From NCBI GenBank assembly GCA_029207755.1, contig JARCOQ010000096.1:186001-250000 (forward strand): a stretch of DNA of 64,000 nt, given 5' to 3'. This DNA is from Chamaea fasciata. Taxonomy: Eukaryota; Chordata; Aves; Passeriformes; Sylviidae. The translations under genes were made by a program, and so were the position numbers. Position 1 is the stretch's first letter, and every line of letters begins with the position of its first letter. Positions 23,401 through 34,870 of this stretch are shown piece after piece. The notes beneath the pieces are model-generated. The model ran no database searches. It was given only the letters and a program-made list of their open reading frames with translations, and was not told the origin of the DNA.

Positions 23401-25649
23401 TCTAGAGATATAAAAAAAAAAAAAAAGAGAGTGCACATTTACTGTGCATATTTATGTCCAGCTGAGCTGAGAACCAGGTAAAGGCAACTCCGACATTATT
23501 TCCTTCTTACCAGCACCCACACTTTTACTGCCTGTGCATATTTCTCATCTTAAACTTATATCTCAGGTCATTTATCCCTGAGGAATTGGCTTGGAGAACA
23601 CTACTAAAGGTGTTTTTCAGACTAAAATTCTCGCTGCATCTGCCACAAACTCCCTACTACTGGTGTTACTACAGCTGGAGTTACTTTAATTAAGTTTTTG
23701 CCAACTGCAGCCAAATATGACCTTATCTAATGAGTGTTCCTGGCAATCTCATGAGTTGAGAGCCTTTCTGGGAAGCAGAAATTTGCCAAATCTGGCAGGA
23801 AGTCCTAATTTTGTTGCCACATGCTGCAGCATGTGAGACAGATAACGTTGGATAAGGCAGCTGCTATTGAGCTACAGGCTTTTGGCAGCTCATTCCTGGC
23901 CATGTGGAGAACATGCAGTGTTGACACAGTCCAGAAAATAATGAATTAATAATTAGTAAAAAAAAAATTGTTAAAACTTAATGGTGCAGATTTTGTCCAA
24001 GTAAACTTGGGAAAGTCCAGTGAGAAGGAGTTTGAGGTGTACCCAAAAGGAGCTGCTAAATATCGAAATCATTTAATGGAAAGCTAGACTGTAGTACTTT
24101 TCCTGTTAGAAATGGCACTGTCAGAGCTGTCCTGCTGTACAACGTGGATGATAGTATTCCAAGAGATTCCCAAGCAAAGGAGACTTGGTGAAACCACCTG
24201 GGTCAGTCCAAGATGAGTTCCTCACAGGCTCTTCCTCTGCATGTGACCTCTGTCTGGGTGACAAATGATGCTGTGGGAAAGCAATTTCATTGAGATAACA
24301 CTTTTCTTGCCTGCTTGCAGCCACATATTGTTCAAATTTAGGCAGTTAGCAAACAGGTAAACTCATAAAAATGCATTTTCCCACTTCAGGAGAGCTTTCT
24401 TTTTTTGTCATGAAGTGGCAAGACCATTTAACAACTTCTTTGCATTACGGCAAGACTCCTTGTAGATTTCTTTAACCCTCTTGGTGTTTTCCCTACACAG
24501 GAGAAAGATTATTTAATGTTTTTTGTTCAGTTCCTCTGTGGTACAGGTGTGCATGCCTAAGCACAGTTGGCATTCTAACAGACATAAAACAGAGAGGGAT
24601 GTGCCAGCACAGCATCGAGCAAGGGGGTGAAGAAAGGGAAGTGGCAACCCAGCAACTGCACTTGATGCCTTAAGTTTAATCTTTTATGTATTTCAGGTTC
24701 TGTGCTGCCCAGGGGTGCAGTTCTCAGCCTCACAGCCAGTGTCACTCAGCTCTGCACAGAGCAGGGACACAAAACAAATCCTTTTCCTGCTGCACACCAA
24801 GGACAACTTTCAGTCCCAAAAGCACAAACAAGGGTGGGCTGGGAGGGAGGAACAGGAAGGATGGGACCTCACAGCCTGAAGCTGCAATTTGACTATTAAA
24901 CCCCAAGATGGAAATGGACCAAAACTTATAAAAATGTAAGACTTCCTGACTGCTCTTCCATTTTGTGACCATTTTGGGTCTACCTTGCATGTACCCCATG
25001 CCAGATTCTTGTCCTGCCCAAGGTGTATCCTGGAGGTCTTTCAATAAACACCTACTTTATTTTCTAGCTCTGTCCAACCTCTGTTCCAGGTCAGCCTTCC
25101 CAAGGCATCACACTCAGCTCCTTAAACTAATCCCAGTTCACACCATGGGAGCACAGCTCTCTGCTCAGCTGCCTCTTGAGCTGGTTAAGCAGAACTCGTC
25201 ACAGAAAAAAATTTGCTGATTTGTCTTTAGCGCAAACCCAACTCTTTGTTCTTTTGTGCACATCAAACCTCAGCCTCTTGCATTCCTCTGACAGGAACGT
25301 GGCATGAGCACAGAACGCACCCAGGTGCCTCCTGGCAGGCAAACCAGCCTGAGAGGGCAGGTCATACTTGCTGGACAAGAGGGGTTGGGATTGTCACATT
25401 TGGTGCACACTCATCACACTTCTCATACTTAGGACAGAAACCTTCATGCAAATGCTGGGTTTGGACTCATTTGATGTTAGCCGTCTGAAAGGCAGACATC
25501 TTATTTCCCAGCTTCTCTCCATCCTCAGGGGAGCACATGGAGGTTCCAAAATTTTCCAAGTGAAGGAATTACCCCTAAAGGTTACTTTTACCCTATCAGA
25601 GATTCCTTAGACAATGAACTTTGACAAAAAAGCCCCCTAAAATTATGGG
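17426..25649. other. Intergenic DNA; no gene seen
   Basis: This is unique, mostly AT-rich sequence with GC-richer islands (about 17960-18260 and 24690-25150). All ORFs are under 150 codons and look random. There is a T run near 22740 and an A run near 23412. I find no tRNA, microRNA-like hairpin or transposon end. Confidence 0.5.
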
Positions 25650-25960
25650 TGATGTAGATAACCTTGGCCATTGTGTCTAATTAGAAGTACACGGATTTTT
25701 TTCCTCCCAGTATGTAATCGGCAAATGTGTATTTATTTATTTATTTTTGTTTGTTTGTATTCAGCCTGCTGGGTAGATTTCCTTTCATTGTTATTAGATT
25801 CAGGTACTCGCATCAGATGTTCTACATAGAGTAAACATTAAGATTCCTGAATTTTCATTACATCTCCTATATTCAATGAATCATTTATATGCAAATGAAC
25901 TCAAATTTTACAGCATAAATCTTCAATATTAGTGTTTTTGTAGTCCTTTCTTTGAATTTT
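25650..25960. promoter_or_regulatory. Candidate conserved non-coding element
   Basis: This stretch combines TAAT-type homeodomain cores and an octamer-like ATGCAAAT near 25890, with a TTTA run at about 25732-25747. Its texture resembles vertebrate developmental enhancers. This is an impression from composition only; conservation is untested. Confidence 0.2.
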
Positions 25961-27995
25961 AGTGGCATATTTTTAGGGAATTTCAGACAAGCACTGCCAA
26001 AACAGTAATAGGCTTCAATAACTGCCTTTTGTAGACTGAAGTGACAGCTTTGAGGTTGGAAAATTTTATCTTTTCTTTAATATTCAGTAGTTTTACAGTG
26101 ACAAGAAACACATTTTTGAGTCAATAGGCTGAAATCTGATAAAAAGCATTTAAAAACCCAAGTAGTTTGATTGGGTGCAATCATTGCATGAGAGTGACTC
26201 CAGCTAACAAAAAGGCTCAATCTTCCCCTGCCTCACGGTGACAATTTTGCTTTATAGGGAAGGAGCTGTGCAGCACATTTTCTGCAGCACATAAGCTGCA
26301 AATGTGACCCTTTAGATTCTTTTTTTCTGCATTTAAAGAGCTTGTTTAGAATTTCAGAGGCTTGTTTTCTTTGCCAATTTCCCCAGCATCATTTTTATGA
26401 GTCAGCTCAGACAGTCTTTACTTTTCAGATGTCAAGGCCTTGCATTACATTTCCTACATTACCAGGCAGGCACGGTGCTAAATGTCTCTGCTGCAACTGA
26501 AACAAACAAACATCAGCTTGGATCTGCCAAGACAGGAAGCTCTGACTTTGTGCATGCCTCCATAAGATGATGAATATTTTTAGATTATGTTTAGTAACTA
26601 GAGTGATACCCAATGCTGACATTTGTCTCTCATACAGAGATGAAATTTGAAAACAATGAAAATTACATTTGGAGTGTCTCTATTTATACTTAGGTTGATT
26701 ATGTATCTTTCTTTTTTCATCAGTTTTCAGTTTTTAAATCATTCTGCTCCATTGTGGTCTCTCCAGCTCAAATCACTTCAAAGCATTTGCTTTTGCACAG
26801 CAACAGCAAGAGTCCCTTTATATTTTCTAGAAATGAGCCTGTAAGATTTCCTGGGGAAAGAGCCTTTTTAAATAGGCCTCAAAGTATTCCAAGTAGGTCT
26901 CCTTTGTCATTACAGATCTTGATTATATTGATTTTTAACAGATATTTCTATGCAAACCAAAAATTTTGCATGTCTATAAAATGCTAATGAATAAAATTAG
27001 CATTGCACTGCAGATGGCCCAGTGTATCTCAGCGTACGTGTTAGCTGGAAAGGTTGGCCATTTTTCCTGTTTGCCCGTGTCTTTTTTTCTCAAAAGTATT
27101 CAAAGTATTCACCTTTCCCCCCACCTACTCACGCCTCTTATAATCACTTAATTTTTCAGACTGATTTTAACTTCCCTCTGTACACAGAAGTTTGATCTAC
27201 ACAGCAGAGAAGAAATACCCCACATCCCTTATAGAACAGCTGAAATTTGCAAAGTTTAGACAAGCTTTTGGGTACAGCCTTTTATCCTCTCTGGTAACTA
27301 AACAACAACTCAAGCTAAGCACAGGTTAAAAGCAATTTCTCTTGGTTTAATCTCTTTATGTTAATCAACTCTTTTACCACATGCATAACAGCTGCAGTGG
27401 CAATGAATGACTTCATTTCTGTGCCTTATAAAAGTGTCCTTTTTTCTTTACACATCCTACTCATCTGCTCTAGAACACATCACAGCTGGTGTCTTACAGC
27501 TAGGGGTTAAAATCTAGTACAGAGCTCCCAGGCACCTTGTTCATCTGTCTCTTGGATGGATGTTCACAGTAACTTTCTTTTTTATGAACACAGACTTAAT
27601 CCTGGTGGCAAAAAAAGGCGAGAAGAGGTTGCACCAATTCCACAGTGAAAAGCAGAATGCATGAACCTACAGATTTCTCTTTCTGCTTTGAATTATATAT
27701 GAAGACCTAGGTGTCACACCCTTAACATATCCACTGTCAGAACTTTAGCTTTAAGCATTAAATTAGCACCAACAAAAGGCATCTAAATCATGAAAATAAT
27801 AAAAATAAAAGTGGAAATACATTATGAGTCTCACTGTAGTTATCAGGCATGTCATGTTTTCATACTGGAATAGGAATGCAAGGACCAGGACACAAAGAAT
27901 AGATCTTGGAGAAATACTTGTTTGCCAGTAAAGTGCACAAGTACCTTCTTCAAATATGACTTTCATGACTATTCAAGGGAGAAGAGCTGTCTTCT
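25961..27995. other. Intergenic AT-rich DNA; nothing recognised
   Basis: This is unique sequence without repeats I can name, and the short ORFs are not convincing. Confidence 0.5.
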
Positions 27996-28030
27996 GAACA
28001 AGCAAGCAGGAAGCACCTGCTTGCTTGTTC
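27996..28030. repeat. Perfect 15-bp inverted repeat with a 5-base loop
   Basis: GAACAAGCAAGCAGG (27996-28010) is followed by AAGCA and then the exact reverse complement (28016-28030). The stem could extrude as a small cruciform or fold in RNA. It is too short for a microRNA precursor, and pairing stops immediately outside the stem. Confidence 0.9.
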
Positions 28031-30289
28031 CCTCTTCTGCTTGACATGTGGCACTTCCAAGGAGGAGCAGACTCATGACTGCTCCAACTGCAACCCAGCC
28101 CTAAGTCCACACCTGGAAAAAACCTGAGGAGAAGGCAAAAGTGCTAAAATATCATGTGGGCAGCACTCCTCCAAACCTGTCTGCTGCTGGGACCCAGATG
28201 TTCTGTTTTTAAACAAATCCATGTGTGTGTTCTAGCAAGCCCTTCCCTCAGCCCAAATTACCTGGCAGGAGCTGGAGCCCATCGTAACAGGCAAGAGAAG
28301 CTTTTTGAACACTGCACCAGGGCTGCAGTGTTTTGGTGAAAATATTGCACTTTGTCGGGCTGGACAGCAAATCCCTGTGGATTCAGGAATTTCCACCTTG
28401 CCAGAGCAGGGCTCCAGGTGCTTCCTGTGCCTGCAGGGAGATAAGCAGAATGAGGGGAGCACAATTCTGCAATTCCCCTGCAGCTCTGCAGTGACACCAG
28501 GGACAAAATGGTGCACGTCTTCAGGCACTACACATTTCTGCCCTTCTCTGTTCTTGTTTTGCCAGACCTCTGTGAAATTCCACACTTTCCTTGCCTCCCG
28601 AGGTGGCCCTGCAAAAAAAAAAAAAAAAAATTTGCCAACTCCATCCAAACCAGGGAAACCCTTCAGCTCCATAAATTTTCATCCATTTTCTTAATTTGGA
28701 GGTTGAATATTTATCTAGCCTAGCAACTGATGTGTCAGCAGTTATGGCTGTAAGGGAACATACTCGTGCAGAGTTCTGATGCCAAAATAAATAATATTTT
28801 CCTGCTTGAAAGTTCCTGCAGATGTAAAAGCCATAACTGCATCAAAGAATAAGATATTACTGCCTTAGTGTCAGGCCAACAAGAGCTGCTCCTTAAATAT
28901 GGACTAAAATAAGATAGAAGAATGCATAAAATGTTGCTTCATTAGTTCCTCGTTTGATGGTTATTTCTTTATATCACATTCATGGTGAGAGGATAATCTC
29001 TTTAGCTCAACAACAACCCATTAACCATGTTCTCTCAATTAGAAATAGCTTCTTTTCTAAAAAAGCAAACACCATAAACACTCCTGCCTCCAGCTCATAA
29101 TGATTTTCTCTAAGTAAATGTATCAGAGGCATAGTGCAAGGAAGGAGCTTGGTACAAAGAGAAATGACACAGAAATGGAAGATATTTCCGATCATATAAA
29201 GCTCAATTGCTGTACACATTGTGTGTGAATATTTTTACTGTTTACCAGAAGCCTGTTACTCAGGTGCACAAAGCAACTACAAATAAAGTAAAATTTTCTT
29301 GACTTTCTGGCAGTCTGGGGCTTCCCAGTAAAAGGAAACTTGGAAAGCTGAAAATGGGAGAGAAGCGTAGCCAGGGGAATACTTTTAAACAACTTATGTT
29401 TCAGAAACCCAAAGAAAACAGTGCAAAGGAGAAAACTGCTTTCGTGGATCTAGTTTATTAATAAGCATTGTAATTAACAAGTCAACATGCTGTACAGAAA
29501 CCTGAAATAGAACTACTGCAAATTTACTGGACTTTAAATGCTGCTGGACTGCAGTACATGGTGCCCAGCTGCATTATTTGTAGAGTGTGGTTAGGGCTGT
29601 TTCAATACACAGACATACACTGCTCACTCCCAGATCCTGTAGTTTGCCATAGAGCAGGGAGACTTCCCAGAAACACAAACTCAAATATTTACAAGAAATC
29701 GTCAATCTCTTTCTTCACTAGGGATAACATAAGTTATACACAATTTTCCTACGTATACCAAATAAAATCTTTGCCTTCAACTTTACTTTGTGTCTGCATA
29801 AACCAATTCCTTCCCGTTTATTTACCCAGCTAAACCAGGGCAGCAAACTGCAGTGTGATCATTTAATTGCTTATCATTGATTAAGGGTCGGTATTCAACC
29901 TGCAAAAGGAAAACGTGAAAAATCAAATAAAGCCAAGCATAAATTTGCCAACTTTAAAACCTCAGCTTGACTCCAACAACCTTGAGCTAATCAGCCATTA
30001 CCAGTGGAAATATTTGGAGGCTCTGCCTTTGGCTGGACCATGCTGGAAGCAGGGGAGGAGTGGTGGGTGTGGGCTGGTGGGTTCATGGCTCCGTGGCTTT
30101 GGAGTTCCCCATGGATTACAGCGTGCTCAGGGTACAACAAAGCCGAGTTTCCCTTCTCTAGGGAAAATCCCAAACAGACCCAGGCACAGCAGGGTCAGGG
30201 ATGCAAAGGGATCTGTGCTCTGCTCCAGCTCTGGGCTCAGCACCACAGAACGGATGCTGTGTGGAGCTGCCTCGTGCTAGCATTCCTAA
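28031..30289. other. Intergenic DNA downstream of the protocadherin gene
   Basis: GC-richer patches occur at 28150-28600 and 30010-30290, with an A run at 28612-28630. ORFs in these patches overlap on both strands and match no family I know. Confidence 0.5.
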
Positions 30290-30430
30290 ACCCTCCGGTC
30301 CCATTAGCACGGGCTTATTGCCATGCTAATTAGCTAAATGACCTGCATCCGGCCAGCTCCCGGCCCGGGAGAGCAGGTGCTCTGCAGTCCTTGTCTGGCC
30401 AGGCAGACATGCTTAATTGTTCTTTAGAAT
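30290..30430. promoter_or_regulatory. Candidate regulatory element with homeodomain-type cores
   Basis: A block containing CATTAGC, GCTAATTAGC and an E-box-like CAGGTG lies in a GC-rich setting about 250-400 bases beyond the predicted cleavage site of the protocadherin transcript. It could be a downstream enhancer or a conserved element. Support is motif composition only. Confidence 0.2.
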
Positions 30431-30514
30431 TAAGTTACACTTCAGAATACAGCACAGCTCAGGAAAACAAAGAAACAGCATCTTTTACTTCAAACAGTTT
30501 GAATCGGTTCTTTT

Positions 30515-30557
30515 TTTAAACTTTTTTTTCTTTTTTTTTTTTTCTTTTTTTTTTTTT
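30515..30557 (+). repeat. T-rich low-complexity tract
   Basis: Several T runs are separated by single C. It lies just beyond the predicted 3' end of the minus-strand transcript. Confidence 0.8.
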
Positions 30558-30698
30558 AATTAATTTTAGCATTGACTGCTTTACAATATGGCAATAATCC
30601 ATTTCGCAATGCTCAGGAGTGCAACAAGCATGAGTTTGGAGGGGGAAATAATCTAGACTCGACTGTGTGACACATCACTTTGAAGGCAAAGGTTTTCC

Positions 30699-30704
30699 TT
30701 TATT
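30699..30704 (-). terminator. Polyadenylation signal AATAAA (minus strand)
   Basis: The complement of TTTATT at 30699-30704 gives AATAAA. A GT-rich stretch (GTGATGTGTCACAC, complement of about 30667-30680) follows within 20-30 bases, the usual downstream element. This places cleavage at about 30675-30690. Other AATAAA-like hexamers higher up could be used alternatively. Confidence 0.5.
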
Positions 30705-31459
30705 GTTACACTGTATGGAACAAATCTAATCATGTAACTAGCATTTTACTGTATATTGTATATAGAGTCGTTTTCTCCACAAATTCACACAAGTAAGATA
30801 AAATAAGTTAAATGACTAGAAAGAAAAAAAAATACACAAAAATATACAGTCTATGTACTAGATAAATTATTTATATATATGGCAAGATGTGTAACGAGTC
30901 TCTAGCAACATTATTCCTCTGGATACTGACATGCTACTCAGAAAAATGTTGCCTCAAATGCGTATTTTTATATATTAGAGGTATAATATATAAAAATGAG
31001 GGAGCCATTTATCTCCTGATACATCTCCTTGTGTATTTACAATTAATTGCTCTGTATCTTGTTGACTGAATCTTAGAATATCAAACACATTTTCATGAAT
31101 ATAATGTTTAATACTTCTTATAATCAGGCTCATCTTTTATGCTTTTTCTTTAAGTAATCTTTTACTGTTGCTTGGTTTGGGTGTTTTGTTGGGTTTTTCT
31201 TTGTATGCTTTCAAGGGAAGGGGGCTGGTTAAGTGCTTCTCTACCTTAGGGAAATTAAAAAAAAAAAACCAACCCTAAAGTAACTCCTAAATATTTAAAC
31301 TAAGTGAAGTTGTTGGGGTTTTTTCTCCTACCAATGAAAAGAAACCCACTAATTCTGGGTCTTTCACCTTTTCCTATAAAAATCCTAAAATTGTAGAAAT
31401 TAATTCTTTGCCAGAAAATTTCAGTTGCAATCTTCATCCCCAAAAGAACTCTCCAAAAG

Positions 31460-31518
31460 CCCCCCCCCCCAAACCCCACAAAAAAACAAACCAAACCAAA
31501 CAAACAAACAAACAAAAA
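31460..31518 (+). repeat. C11 run followed by an A/C-rich tract
   Basis: Eleven C at 31460-31470 are followed by AAAC/AACC-type repeats. It falls inside the predicted 3' UTR, so the transcript would carry T/G repeats ending in a G run. Confidence 0.85.
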
Positions 31519-31914
31519 GAGTTTTCCAGTGGAGCTGCCATTCCATAAACATTTGGAATAGCAGCACCTGTAATAAAAACTAAAGCCCTCTGCTTACAAT
31601 AGGAGGAATTACTGTCAGCATTATTCTAAATTTGCACAATTAGTATGTTTGGTAAATCTGTGTAAACTACAGATAAGATCATTTTTTGCATATCCCTGAA
31701 AAGAACTGCCAAATTCTCTCCTCCTGATGTCTCCAAAGCAAACAACAAAGGGTTTTGTATACATTAGGTATGAATTAATTTGTCAATTTTTCAATTGTTC
31801 CAGGATTGAAAAAGAGATTTGTCAGTACCCAAAGGATTATGATTTTTTTCCAGGATTTACATGCAACTGGAAGCCAGTGTGCCACATCTTTTCTAAAAGT
31901 TATTTAAAACTATT

Positions 31915-31932
31915 AAAAAAAAAAAAAAAAAA
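31915..31932 (+). repeat. A run (U run in the transcript)
   Basis: A homopolymer of about 18 A, broken only at its right edge, inside the predicted 3' UTR. Confidence 0.8.
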
Positions 31933-33696
31933 GAGGAAGCAAAAGAAGTACATCATTAGATAATCGGATGCCTATTAATTAAACCCTATCAGTAGGTTAA
32001 AAGTGAAGCTTTTTTTTCTTTTTTTCTTTTTTTTTCCACATGAAATCTAAATGTGGTTTGAATAGATTTACAGTGGGGACAGCAATATATAAAGCTACTT
32101 ATACCTGCTGGGCACATAAGAGAAGCTCTTTTAGCATTCATTGGAAACCCTCAACAACTTGAACTTCTGTAAATTTTACAAGCAGCTAATATTACAGCAT
32201 TTTTACACACAGTTTTGTTTACAAATTACAGATTTAAGTTACATTATGAAGCCTACATAGAGTTCTACCCATAGGAAATATTCACACAGTTTTTCCCCTC
32301 CATACAGCTTCGATTGTCTCACTTAATGTAGCAATAAAACAAAAAAGTGATGCATTTTCTTAAAGGAAAAATTTCTTGGTACGTACATACTGCAAATAAT
32401 GAAATGGCTAAAGACCAACAAAGTACTAGAAGGAAATACTAGAAGGAAAATATGTTTTTTTCATCTAAAAAAGGAATCTTCTTTTCATCCACTGTGGAAT
32501 TTACCAAGAGAATATATTCTCCAGTACACAGAACACTGAAAAAAATCTTTTCTCTCTAAAGAGAATCACCTTGAGACTTTTTCAAATAATATGAATAGGG
32601 TTTGTTTATATTTATCCAACTTCCACTACCTAGATCCTTCTTTCTTTGCTGAGCACTATCAGTCATTCTCTAACAACTAACCCACAATGACAAGTACTTC
32701 TTAGTCTAACAGGTTTGTGATGAAGTAACCAATATTATAGTTAAATTTTTACTGGATACTTACAATAGGTGAATATAGCTGTAAAAAAAAGCCGTACACA
32801 TCACTATTAAATATTCTTTAAAACACTGGTAGCTTGCAGCCACAACATCACATCAGCCAAAAAAACTACCCCACTTCCTACTGTTTTCAGCGGTGCCCAT
32901 GTAATTTTCCACTAACAGGAACAGTAGCCAAAGCAAGCTCTGCAAGACGAAAAATAAAATAAAGAAAAGAAAAAGAGAGAAATAGACTTATGGCTAAAAA
33001 TATAATAATTATAATATTCTTCCTTGAATTATTATAGAAAGCAAAAACTTGGAAAATGAAAAAGTAAAGTTGTTTCTTATTTGTTTTCCATTTTGATCTT
33101 GGATATCCTCTCATTGTCACATTGATTATTTCACACAGAAAAGCCTAGTCGAGAGTTTTTATTTCATCTATTGCATTTTTTCAGAAAATAAATACCTGTA
33201 CATTGAGCCAATAAAAATTAAAATAAAAATCAGTTGTCACATACATTCCCCTTAATTATATAAAAGATAAATTTTGGTGGAAAGATATACCGTCCTTCTG
33301 AAGAACTAGAGTTTAGGATCTTATTAATTCTATTATGTCAAGTAATCAAATGAGAGAAATTGCTCACTTGATCTCTAATGCTAAGCAAATGGAAGATGAA
33401 ATCTATGAATATGCTATAAATATGCTATAAACAACAACAACAACAAATTTGAGTAAGCTATTTTTAGACTACAATATCCCCCAAACTGTACTAAGGAATT
33501 GCCTCCAAAGGAAGGAGGAACTGCTGGCAGATATTTGCACTGTGAGAAAAAGAACCAGATTTTTATTTTCTTCTGAGTGTTTTTGTGTTGTGAGTTCTTA
33601 TCCCCATTTTCTGGTTTATACCAAGAACTATGGTAAACACCTTTCCACCAGGTCCTAAGGACTTAGATTTTCTGTTTCAGATGTAGTGTTCTATTC

Positions 33697-33760
33697 ACAA
33701 GCCTAACGAGCTTGTATGCGCCCGAGGAGTGGCGCTAGGCCGTGACTTTCCACAGTCACG
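33697..33760 (-). other. Two adjacent hairpins just downstream of the stop codon
   Basis: On the transcript strand the first is CGTGACT, a 6-base loop, AGTCACG (complement of 33741-33760), starting about 37 bases after the stop. The second is ACAAGC, a 7-base loop, GCTTGT (complement of 33697-33715). Both stems are perfect. The region is CpG-rich compared with the rest of the UTR. A role as an RNA structural element is inference. Confidence 0.45.
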
Positions 33761-33797
33761 CTTAAAGCCTGAAATTAGAGATTTGCCAGATATGCAT

Positions 33798-34189
33798 TCA
33801 CAGCTGGTGCTCGTGCACAAACGTGGTGCTGCTCCCAGCCCCCGGCGCCTGGTGGGACGCGGCGAAGTTTGCCAGAGGGATGACCTTGACGGGGTCCTCG
33901 GCGGCGCAATGTCTTTCACAGGTGTTGTAGAGCTGGGGCCTGGGCCCTCCCTGGCCCTTGTCACTGTCATCCTTTGGCAGGGGTCTCCCCAGGGTGTGAC
34001 GGCCCTCAGGTCTGGCTCCTCGGGCCCAGCCTTGCTGGAAGCCAAACGATGGCAGGGAGGTGTTGGGCTGCTGGAACTGCGTCAGCGCCGGTGGCATCCA
34101 GCAGTTGTCGGAGTGGCCGAGGATGAGGCACTCCTGCGTGCAGTTCTCGGAGGCTTCGGCCAGGGCTTTCTGCAGGTTCACTTCGATAG
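33798..34189 (-). CDS. PCDH11X: Terminal coding exon of a delta-1 protocadherin (PCDH11X-like), C-terminal cytoplasmic tail
   Basis: The exon encodes the last 129 residues plus a TGA stop. Seen: acceptor CTCCTAG, then two bases completing a split codon, then I-E-V-N-L-Q. The motif [19 protein letters not shown] is a hallmark of delta-1 protocadherin tails. Further on are [17 protein letters not shown] and a C-terminal EHQL. QQGW and KVIPL favour PCDH11 over its paralogue PCDH9, although the tail also shares HTL and EHQL-type features with PCDH9. Family role: neuronal cell-surface cadherins that mediate cell-cell adhesion; this part lies in the cytoplasm. The exon is strongly GC-rich against AT-rich flanks, common for bird exons. 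An in-frame GTG (V) at 34181 is internal, not a start. The ectodomain, membrane segment and earlier tail exons are not in the window and must lie beyond 64 kb if the 30 kb upstream is intron. Confidence is about 0.9 for the family and 0.7 for the gene. Confidence 0.88.
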
Positions 34190-34212
34190 CTAGGAGGATG
34201 GAAAGAACACAG
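34190..34212 (-). promoter_or_regulatory. Splice acceptor of the terminal exon
   Basis: On the minus strand a pyrimidine-rich tract (TTCTTTCCATCCTCC) ends in TAG directly before the exon. This fixes the coding boundary at 34189. Confidence 0.8.
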
Positions 34213-34278
34213 GACAGTGTCAGGGGTGTGAGGAGAGACAGACAGAGGGAATCAAGGTCAGCAAAGCAACCCCCGCCC

Positions 34279-34419
34279 TACACTGATGGCCATGGTTTGG
34301 GAAGAAAAGGCCTCCAAGGGTAGAGGTTCAGTGAAGGTTCAGATGTTGGGGCCCGCAGTGTTGTCACAGTTCACACCATCATTAAAGCTTTAAAATAAGC
34401 CCTAACACACTCAATTTCC
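34279..34419 (+). repeat. 141-bp tandem duplication, unit 1
   Basis: The unit begins TACACTGATGGCC and ends CAATTTCC. The first 100 or so bases are almost identical to unit 2; the last 35 differ at about ten positions. It lies in the intron about 90 bases upstream of the splice acceptor. I do not recognise its origin. Confidence 0.92.
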
Positions 34420-34560
34420 TACACTGATGGCCACAGTTTGGGAAGAAAAGGCCTCCAAGGGTAGAGGTTCAGTGAAGGTTCAGATGTTGGGGCCCGCAGT
34501 GTTGTCACAGTTCACACCATCATTAAGGATTTCTAATAAACCCTTATACACTCGATTTCC
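34420..34560 (+). repeat. 141-bp tandem duplication, unit 2
   Basis: This is a head-to-tail copy of 34279-34419 with the same start and a matching end (CGATTTCC). A CR1 3' terminus starts at the very next base, so the duplication edge and the LINE junction coincide. Confidence 0.92.
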
Positions 34561-34870
34561 CAGAATCGTACAACTGCTCAGGTGGGAAAACACTTCTAAG
34601 CTCAGTGAGTTAAACCAGTAACCCAACACCACCCTGTTCACCCCTAAAAAAAACTCAAAGTGCCACATCCACACGCCTTTCAAACCCTCCCAGGGATGGT
34701 GAATTCCACCACCTCCCTGGGCAGCCTCTTCCAATGCTTGATGACCCCTTCAGTGAAGAATTTTTTTCCTAATGTCCAATCTAAACCTCCTCTGCCAGAA
34801 GCTGACCATGTCCTCTGGTCCAGTCACTTCCCTAAAATAATATTTTCACCTCTTGCAGGCGTCATTTCTG
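34561..34870 (-). mobile_element. CR1 LINE 3' fragment, antisense to the + strand
   Basis: It opens with CAGAATCGTACAACTGCTC, a diverged CR1 3' end. AGTGCCACATCCACACG, a block ending CCAATGCTTGATGACCC, and then TCAGTGAAGAA follow in the order expected for a reverse-complemented CR1. The copy is 5'-truncated near 34870. It lies in the same direction as the protocadherin gene. Confidence 0.85.

Larger units (their letters stand above)
30680..33797 (-). other. PCDH11X: Predicted 3' untranslated region of the delta-1 protocadherin gene
   Basis: This is about 3.1 kb of AT-rich non-coding sequence between the stop codon and the best polyadenylation signal. It has long T/U-rich and AU-rich stretches on the transcript strand, and an A/C tract inserted at 31460-31518 (T/G-rich in the RNA). 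Two small hairpins lie directly after the stop codon. Long 3' UTRs are usual for neuronal protocadherins. The 3' boundary is inferred from sequence signals alone. Confidence 0.5.

Noticed and set aside
33729..34193. 154-codon ORF on the + strand across the protocadherin exon
   Set aside because: It is the antisense shadow of the GC-rich coding exon. The minus frame has the family motifs and a splice acceptor.
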